Below, piece after piece: positions 56,934 through 64,000 of a DNA stretch of 64,000 nucleotides. The stretch's first letter is position 1; the number at the start of each line of letters is the position of its first letter. The position numbers and the translations under genes are program-made. The stretch is from Dryococelus australis (lineage: Eukaryota > Arthropoda > Insecta > Phasmatodea > Phasmatidae): positions 19,916,295 to 19,980,294 of the forward strand of contig CM057002.1 of the NCBI GenBank assembly GCA_029891345.1, given 5' to 3'. Below the pieces are notes generated by a model. That model was not told where the DNA came from. It worked only from the letters and a program-made list of their open reading frames with translations, and did not search any database.

Positions 56934-59900
56934 TATACATTCATATCCCACTAAAGCATTAAACTAATGTTCCTGATGCAAGACTGCTGTTTGAATGTCT
57001 TTCCAACTGTTTCCATTCCAGGTTTAGCCTTTTCGTTTCTCATTCACAGCGGTGGACAGTGGCGATACGTGCTATAATTTCATAGGCAATGGTCTCCCCA
57101 ATAAAGGGGGAGGGGGGTCCCGGGATCCTCCCCTGGAAAAATTTAGATTTCAAGGACCAAAATGGTGCCATTCAAACATTTTGTCATACGTAAATATAAA
57201 CTACACCGCTTGTCAAAATAATGATATTTTTAACATAAAATTTTCCCGAGGGTAAAATTGAATAAAAACAATACGATTCGTGTTGTGCACACGAATTTGC
57301 TCACATATCAATCTAGTTTCTGTAAACTACACGACGCCAACTGCCTGCGGCTAGGCCAGCTTCGGCTATGTCCGCTTCAGTTCGGTGAAGAAAGCACTAC
57401 CATCGCAGCTTCGAACACAGGTTGACGCAGCCATAAGCCCCCCGACCTCCCCGGGGGGTCTTCCTACCTTGCCCTTAAATATAACATTGCCAGGAAACTG
57501 CCTGGGCAAACACTGCTTGCCTTGCTTGCTCTAACGAGACACCACTGACAGTGGACCTAAGCTCTTACGCATGTCTGGAGCAACCGGGTCGTAACAGATG
57601 CTTCATTGCTTATGTTGAGCAGTAAGCTGTTTGGGCACCCCTGCATACACTTCCCGGTTATCCGGTCATTATGCACCATGGATTGGGCAGATCCCTCACT
57701 GTCGTAGCAATCTGTTGGCCTTCCATGTGCCATGTTAACAGGTGGATAAGATTGGTTTTTGTCAGTCACACTTGCTCTCCCTGTTTCAAGGCATTGTACC
57801 CACACTCACACCTTTAGTCAATTCAATGAGCACATTCCATACCGCAGCAACATACTGAGATGGACTTCCACAGTGTGTACTATGATGCATTGTTCCTTGT
57901 GTGAACTCGGAACAGTTTGTTTCCTTCCCCTTATGTCGTTCGTGAGTAGCAGATGTCTGCCTAGCAACCTGCGCGGCATCCTTGCACCCTTCCCATCGTG
58001 GCCGATCAAGCGGGAATAAAGAAGCCTGTGAACAGTCAGCATGCCCCATCCTCTCTTCCAATTATACATACTGTTTTGACAACTCGTTCAAAGCATCAAG
58101 ACGTCACGAGTCACATGCGCGGCCTGACATCACTATCAGGCATATGTGCCAGGTACAACTGGCCAAATATTTTAACAGATTCTCGGATTTTTCTTTTGAC
58201 TGTGCCCTACCAATTCATGATAGTGACACAACCCCCATTGTATTTTAATGCTACACACCAACACAATTTCAGGAGACTTCTTTGACTGCAACTTTCTGCA
58301 TGCTTCTTACAATTTTTTTCCTTAAATTTTGTGATTCTTTGATGATTTCCGAGAATGCAGTAATAAAATTGCAGAACCCAGATTTTTATTTTCACCCATT
58401 GGCTATTTCCTTGCATTTCGAACTTGTTCTGGTGTCACATATGAAATTCTCAGCGGCCCTTAAATTAACTGATTTGTTTGCTCAATCATTTGCACCCATA
58501 AGTTCATTTTTTTCTTTTAAAATAAGTAGAATTTTATGTTTGTACTAAAACTTTGACGCATGCCACTCTACTGCACAGAGAACATGTGCGCTCTACGACT
58601 TTGCCCCGTCATCACGCGACAACAGCAATTTGGAGCAAGGCGCATGTCGGCAGGCAATGAATCTCGTGGCTACAGTGTTGATCCAAGCAGTACGGACTAC
58701 AGACACGTTGAAAATAAATGTAAATTGTACTGCCCACTCATACAAGGACATGTGGTCACCACCCCCGAAGTCAAAACTTGTTTTACTCACCGAGTTCCCA
58801 ACACAGCAGATAGGAAGAAACTAGTTAGCAGGGATGCTGAAAGAGAGCAGCACCCTGTGGCCAATGTCATTACTGCTGTCCGACCCTCATGGAGAGGCGG
58901 TAAATATGCCAACAGCCTCCAGACAGGTAGATAAGAAATTGTGGTGCGGCCCACTACCCTGTTTTAAACAGCCCCCGAATTGCAATTTTCACTCAGATTC
59001 TCCAGCCTGCAAAGACGCTTTAACAGTCTGAGAAGACGCTCCGGACTGCAAAGGCTCTCCTACCAACTCCAAGAAGCTCCATCTCCATTTCAGCAGCACG
59101 CAGAGGAAACCAACAGAGATTCAGAGGAATCTCCAGTGACACTGTTAATACGTCAAGACTCCAGGCAGCTCACCGTCCGTACACCTGCATCCTCATTACC
59201 AGTCAATCCTCTGCACTCCATGGTAACAGGTCGTACAGGTTGTCCCTTCTGGACAACCACCCCTCACTATGCGCATTTCAATTGCGATTAGCAGTTTGGA
59301 GTTGTTTAATTTAATTTCTCAATTGCAGGTTCATCTTCACCTGCACTAATACGCACATCAAAAATTTTTATATTATTTGTAAAGTCAAGCATCTCCATGT
59401 TTTCACATACATTATCTAGGGATCCCAGAAAACGGTAAATTAAAATGCCTGACTTCGGTGCAAAAAATAGTGAAAATTGGTGTTAAAACATGAAAGTGGT
59501 GTTAAATGTAGGTATTTAAAAATTAAAACGATATTACAATTTCAGTATTTAAAAATGAAAGTGATGCTAAATTTCTGTAACGTGTTTTAAAAATAAAATC
59601 AATAATGAATTTCTTTGCATTCATATTAAAAAATTAACCAAATTCGTCTCTTGAAAATTAAAAAAAAAAAAATTGGTAAATTAAAATGTTTTGAAAGAAA
59701 AGTAATACAATTAATTAATTTAAGAAGAAAACAATCTGAGACATGTGGGGTAAATTTTGACAGTTCTAGAAAAGTAGAACGGCCACAATGTATCCTTCCA
59801 CCACAGCTGTTTTTCACTGCAGAAAAAGATGTTTGTAAACAAATGCGAGTCCAATGCACACTTGCATTTTCTTCTTTCCTCGTGTTCCCTGTCATGACAC

Positions 59901-62900
59901 GCACTGCAAGTCTAACTTTAGCGAACTTCCATCCAGTAATTAACGTAGGATGTTATAGCTATGTTGGCATTATAACCTATTTTAATTTTGTAATTTGTTG
60001 GGGCTCTGTTTATTTTATTTTGAAGGAAAGTAGGAAACGAGTGGGGAGCGTTAGTTTAAAAAGTCTTTCGTGAGATGGCACTGCTTTGAGGTTCTTGCAG
60101 GTGTGGTGCCTTTGAGTTGCATATTGTTTTGCTGGAACAGTGGAAAATATTACTTGTTTCGAAATAACATTTAAATGATTGTAACTTCAAAAATTTTAAC
60201 TTCAATGAAAAACAAAACGCGATATATACATCGCTGTTCGTATTCATACATATGCAGCAATACACATACAGAGTTTGGTCGAAGTTAACGTTACACTCGA
60301 ATTTACTATATAGACCAATAAACAAATATTATTCACACATTATGTACTTAAGTGTTGAAAATGCAACTTTTTCAAGCCACATGCATTTCAATAATAAAGG
60401 TTTACAAACAAATTATTTACAAAACACGCAAACTTGCTGTTTGTAAAATGCACACCCCTAGAACGCTTTTTTTTCTATTGTAATCCTTGCAAGTTTACAT
60501 CACTAAAATCACGTTTATCCATCACTAGCATTAAATAAGTTATTTGTAGAATCATTCAATAAAATCAACACTGTGTAAGATTCCTGAAACCAACAAACTT
60601 AAATTTGATACGAAAATGAAATTCGTGTAACATTACATTTCACATCTTGTTTCCACCTAACCTCAAAAACTAGTACAGCCAAATACTTTTTCACAACTCA
60701 GTCGGCATGCATGTTATAGAACTTTGACACAACATTATTTTATTCTTGATGTCAAAACTGTAGAAACATGCTTCATTATACATTCATGATCAAAAATTGT
60801 AGCTATTTTTGGCATCTCGGCACAAAAATTATCACTACAAAATACTACCAAAAGCGGAAAATTACCTCATTGGTAGTACAATCGATTGTAAACGATTATT
60901 TTCAGTTCCTGAAGAATGGAAATATTAGTGTTAACATCTTTATCGTGCGAAATTGTGTTTTTTGTAAAAAGTAGGTAGATTTCGCATAAACGGTGAAGTA
61001 ACATTCAATTTCACGGATCACTATTTTCTGGGGCTCCTAAGCATAATAAATACGTTTGTTGCAAATTTTAATTTCGGTAAGATAATTAGTTTCCCCCCTG
61101 TCATTTCTTTAATAAATTGTAAGTGTAATCCTGGTTCAGTGCAACTTGTGGCTCATTAGAAACCAAGCAACCGCTCAGGATTAGACACGAGTGGGCAGAA
61201 AAATCTTGGGATTCCTAGTACCTGAATAAGGCCATAGACTGAACAAGACCAGGAACTCCCGAGAAGTGTCCAGTGCACCCAAGCCTATCCAGAGAAATGC
61301 TCCCATCTATTCAGTCTCTCTAACTCAACCTCGGTGCGTTTTAACAAGGCAGAACCAAGGAGGGCTTAAGCGCCACTGATCAATTGTGAGCACACCATTG
61401 TAAATGTGAATGATTGTGCGAGCCAGTTCAATTAATTTTTTCTTTGGCTTGCTGAGTAACAATATTTAAAAATGCACAAGAAAGGAGGTGGCGCACAGTC
61501 TAACGAGATGTCTAGCTCGACAGGCATTACAACATGAACTGAATCAGCCCCCAGTTGTAGCAACCAACACTGAGTCCATTACACCTACACTCAGCCAATA
61601 GAGAAATTGTTTAAGCCGGCCACGGAATTGCCACCCACTACCTAAGGACTGTAGCTCGTACTTACAATTCCTTACTAGGGACTTGTTGGCCGTGATCACA
61701 CCAAGAACACCTAAGTTACCTATTTAATACGCCCTGAACCTAAGCCAGAAGTAAAACCCTGGGCGCAACCTTACCTCGTGTCAAGTGCGTACAGCTGCCA
61801 GGAAGGTGTTTACGCCTCGGTAGCATTAAGGGTCACTGAATAGGGTCTACCCAGGGCAGGATTGGTTCACCCCAACTCAGTACTTAAACATCCACACTTT
61901 ATTCAATTCTATTTAACTTATTTTATTTTCATTTTTTTTATAGCAACAGCTGGTATCAAGACTTTTGACAACATTTGCGGTGAGAAAGGTCAAGCTCCCT
62001 GGAAGGGAGGTCTTTACGATCAAGCTAGCCCTGGGATTCAATTTCCCTCCACCATCTCTCAACCCTTCATCCAGCCAGTGTCCCATCAGATCTCACAAAA
62101 TGGGCAGATGCCCAATCTGCCAGGCAAAACACCATCCGTGTATTATTACACTGCGGAAAGGTAACTGTCAATACTGGAGGGAATCAGCACTCTCACCGCC
62201 TAGATTAGCCCACCATAGAATTCGTACCCTAACTGGCCACACTGCTTTATTAAGCAAGAGAAAAACCGAGAGTGCGCCAGTGGCATACACTTGGGGGATG
62301 TAAGTAGTCCTAGCTTTCTAGAACAATAGAGGCCAGAGTGCGTCAACTTAAATAACAGCCCAATGCAATAATAGCATATTCTCAATAGAGCAGCAGCTCT
62401 GTTCAACTTTAATTTACAATTAAAACAAGAAGCATACAACTTTAAATGGAGCACCATACGAAAGGCATGAAAAAAAAAAAACAACTAAAATATTACGTTT
62501 ACGAAAACAGTAACATTTATTGTAACTACAATTATGTACACAATACATATCAGAATAAATCATGCTCACGTGGTACAAATAACAAACAGAACTATAACTG
62601 CAAAACACAGTAATCTAAGTCTTAGCCATGGCACGGCTGCTAAATTAGGACACTTTGACAAATATTTCCAACCTTTTGTTTTATCCATTACACAAAACTA
62701 GTAATATGTATGCAAATTTATGTACTTCTGGTTATTAATATCCTTTTATGAAAGTCTTATATACAGAGAAGGTTGACTGACAAATTAATGACAGCTAATT
62801 TCACTTAGCCTACATATCTAGGTTTGCGCAAATATTCTGTATACTGAAATGAAAACAAAAACGACAGCTTTCCTTTTCGTTTTGGTAAGAAATTTGATTA

Positions 62901-63459
62901 CCAAAAGTATTTATCGAAACTAAATTCTATATTTCGATAAATTTTCGGGTGTTTAATGAATTTATTTAGTGCCCCAGCAACGAAAATTTTGGCCTGTAAA
63001 TAATCTTGTTTGTTTTCATTATTTCATAACTGAAATAACTACATAACACGAACATTTAAATGTAGGAAAATGCACCTGTGGTTAACACTCAGTGTCCTAA
63101 ATCTTTTTAGCTTAATTTTCTAATGAATTTGTTACAATGAATAACCTCCTATAATGTTATCAAATTCATTAAGCTGTCATTAAGGCCGAGCTCAAATGAT
63201 ATTTTTCATTTTCGTTTCAGTTTCACAAAAGTTCATAACATAGCTTTCATTTTCGTTTTGTGAGGAAAAACACACATTTGCACAACCCTACTTGCATCCT
63301 AACATGTTTTGCACAATATTAAGTAAAGAAAATTGTAAGACCTGACCCCTCTTAACTGCTAGCATTTTAGTAACAATACAGTACCTCTATAAAACTGACA
63401 AGTCTTTGAACTGCGTGTATAAAACACAACTTTTGCCACCAAAATCACCTCAATTTATA
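56934..63459. other. 6.5 kb without a supported gene
   Basis: 56940-59300 is GC-balanced with many overlapping 60-124-codon ORFs on both strands and no domain. It includes a G/C-rich patch at 57105-57135 and CCCCGGGGGG at 57452-57462, and looks like unrecognised repeat or decayed element sequence. 59300-61060 is AT-rich and empty. 61100-61860 is GC-balanced with no ORF. 61862-62300 has a 100-codon ORF (+) after a T-rich tract ending ATAG, readable as a 3' splice site (61942), but the peptide is not recognisable. 62400-63450 is AT-rich, with repeated TTTCATTTTCGTTT motifs near 63205 and 63250. Confidence 0.4.
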
Positions 63460-63692
63460 CGCTATTCACGGTGAAGTGAGCACTTTTTGAATGAGTTCTC
63501 ATTTGAAATAATAGTCAATAAACAGATTTTACTTTGGCCTTAGACAACTTCCGGGTGCTGTGGAATATACACAATGTGTTTATTACTTACATGGTAATAT
63601 TTACTTTAAAAGATGGTTAAAGGATTAAATATAGCTGAATGGAAAAAAAAGTAACTAGGGCCTCAAAAGTGCACATGTTACCGAGAACTGCC
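63460..63692 (+). mobile_element. MITE-B copy 3
   Basis: 233-bp copy, CGCTATTCACGGTGAAGTG to the worn CACATGTTACCGAGAACTGCC, then TA. The interior matches 470-690 (TTTGAAATAATAGTCAATAA and GGAATATACACAATGTGTTT). Confidence 0.85.
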
Positions 63693-64000
63693 TATACCCT
63701 CCTTTTCACAGTTTAAATTTTTATACAGACTTCCTGTGGGTGTCATCCTTTACATGTGGACAAGGGTTTTAAGCACAAATTTGTTAAATTACATGTCCAC
63801 CACACTTCAGTAAGTGATGCATGGTGGGGAGTGTACGTATTCCAATAAATAACACAATATATACAAATTCCTCACAATGTAAAAAATGTACACTATAATC
63901 TGGATAAAATGTATTTCACACTGAATTTTATTTATTCAAAAGAACTTTTCAAATCAATGCAGTGTGTCACATATAATATTTGTTCAATAGAAAATATTTT
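63693..64000. other. No gene seen
   Basis: AT-rich end of the window. Confidence 0.5.

Noticed and set aside
58560-58934. 124-codon ORF (+)
   Set aside because: Overlaps other ORFs on both strands in a GC-balanced region, with no domain, signal peptide or splice sites. Kept as unassigned sequence.

Overview
The window is eukaryotic, AT-rich, intron-scale DNA from a large, repeat-filled genome. It is most likely an arthropod, probably an insect. The evidence is an RFamide-type neuropeptide exon with an arthropod NPF-like gene structure, tRNA-derived SINEs, Tc1/mariner relics, many MITEs, and the absence of any bacterial-style gene. The species cannot be read from the sequence. Only one piece of ordinary host protein-coding sequence is supported: the last exon of a secreted peptide precursor at 5261-5411 (+). 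There is also one intact tRNA-Gly(GCC) gene (55465-55535, -) and one altered tRNA-Gly copy (17832-17905, +).

Layout. 1-5000: MITEs, one nested in another, then GC-richer unassigned repeats. 5260-6000: neuropeptide exon and 3' UTR. 6.9-10.6 kb: MITEs, an 83-bp minisatellite that seems to have grown from a MITE end, and a dispersed repeat whose inverted copy is at 33.2-33.8 kb. 11-20 kb: SINEs, a 1.6-kb inverted-repeat element built around a 54/55-bp tandem array, an orphan ORF, a SINE split by a LINE with a clean target-site duplication, and a 60-bp tandem repeat. 21.7-29 kb: two more MITE families, one Harbinger-like, and more MITE-A copies.

The most interesting part is a set of three related elements at 29.06-32.75, 34.68-38.04 and 46.5-49.1 kb (partial). 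Each has long arms rich in CCATNTTG motifs and nuclear-receptor-type half-sites (TCAAGGTCA / TGACCTTGA), and each carries a different decayed minus-strand gene. The middle one carries a C2H2-finger plus polymerase-associated N-terminal region of the kind linked to polinton/adintovirus-like DNA-polymerase proteins, with a convincing promoter. The other two carry genes I cannot name. They look like internally deleted derivatives of one large self-replicating-type element, or a cargo-carrying family.

38-43 kb holds a foldback hairpin, two degenerate Tc1-like transposases (one with matched TIRs and TA ends) and a MITE interrupted by a second SINE. 48-57 kb is mostly further MITE-A copies plus a possible retroelement C-terminus. 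57-63.4 kb is largely unassigned. Two MITE families, A (about 420 bp, 13 copies) and B (about 230 bp, 3 copies), share terminal inverted repeats and TA insertion sites and make up close to a tenth of the window.
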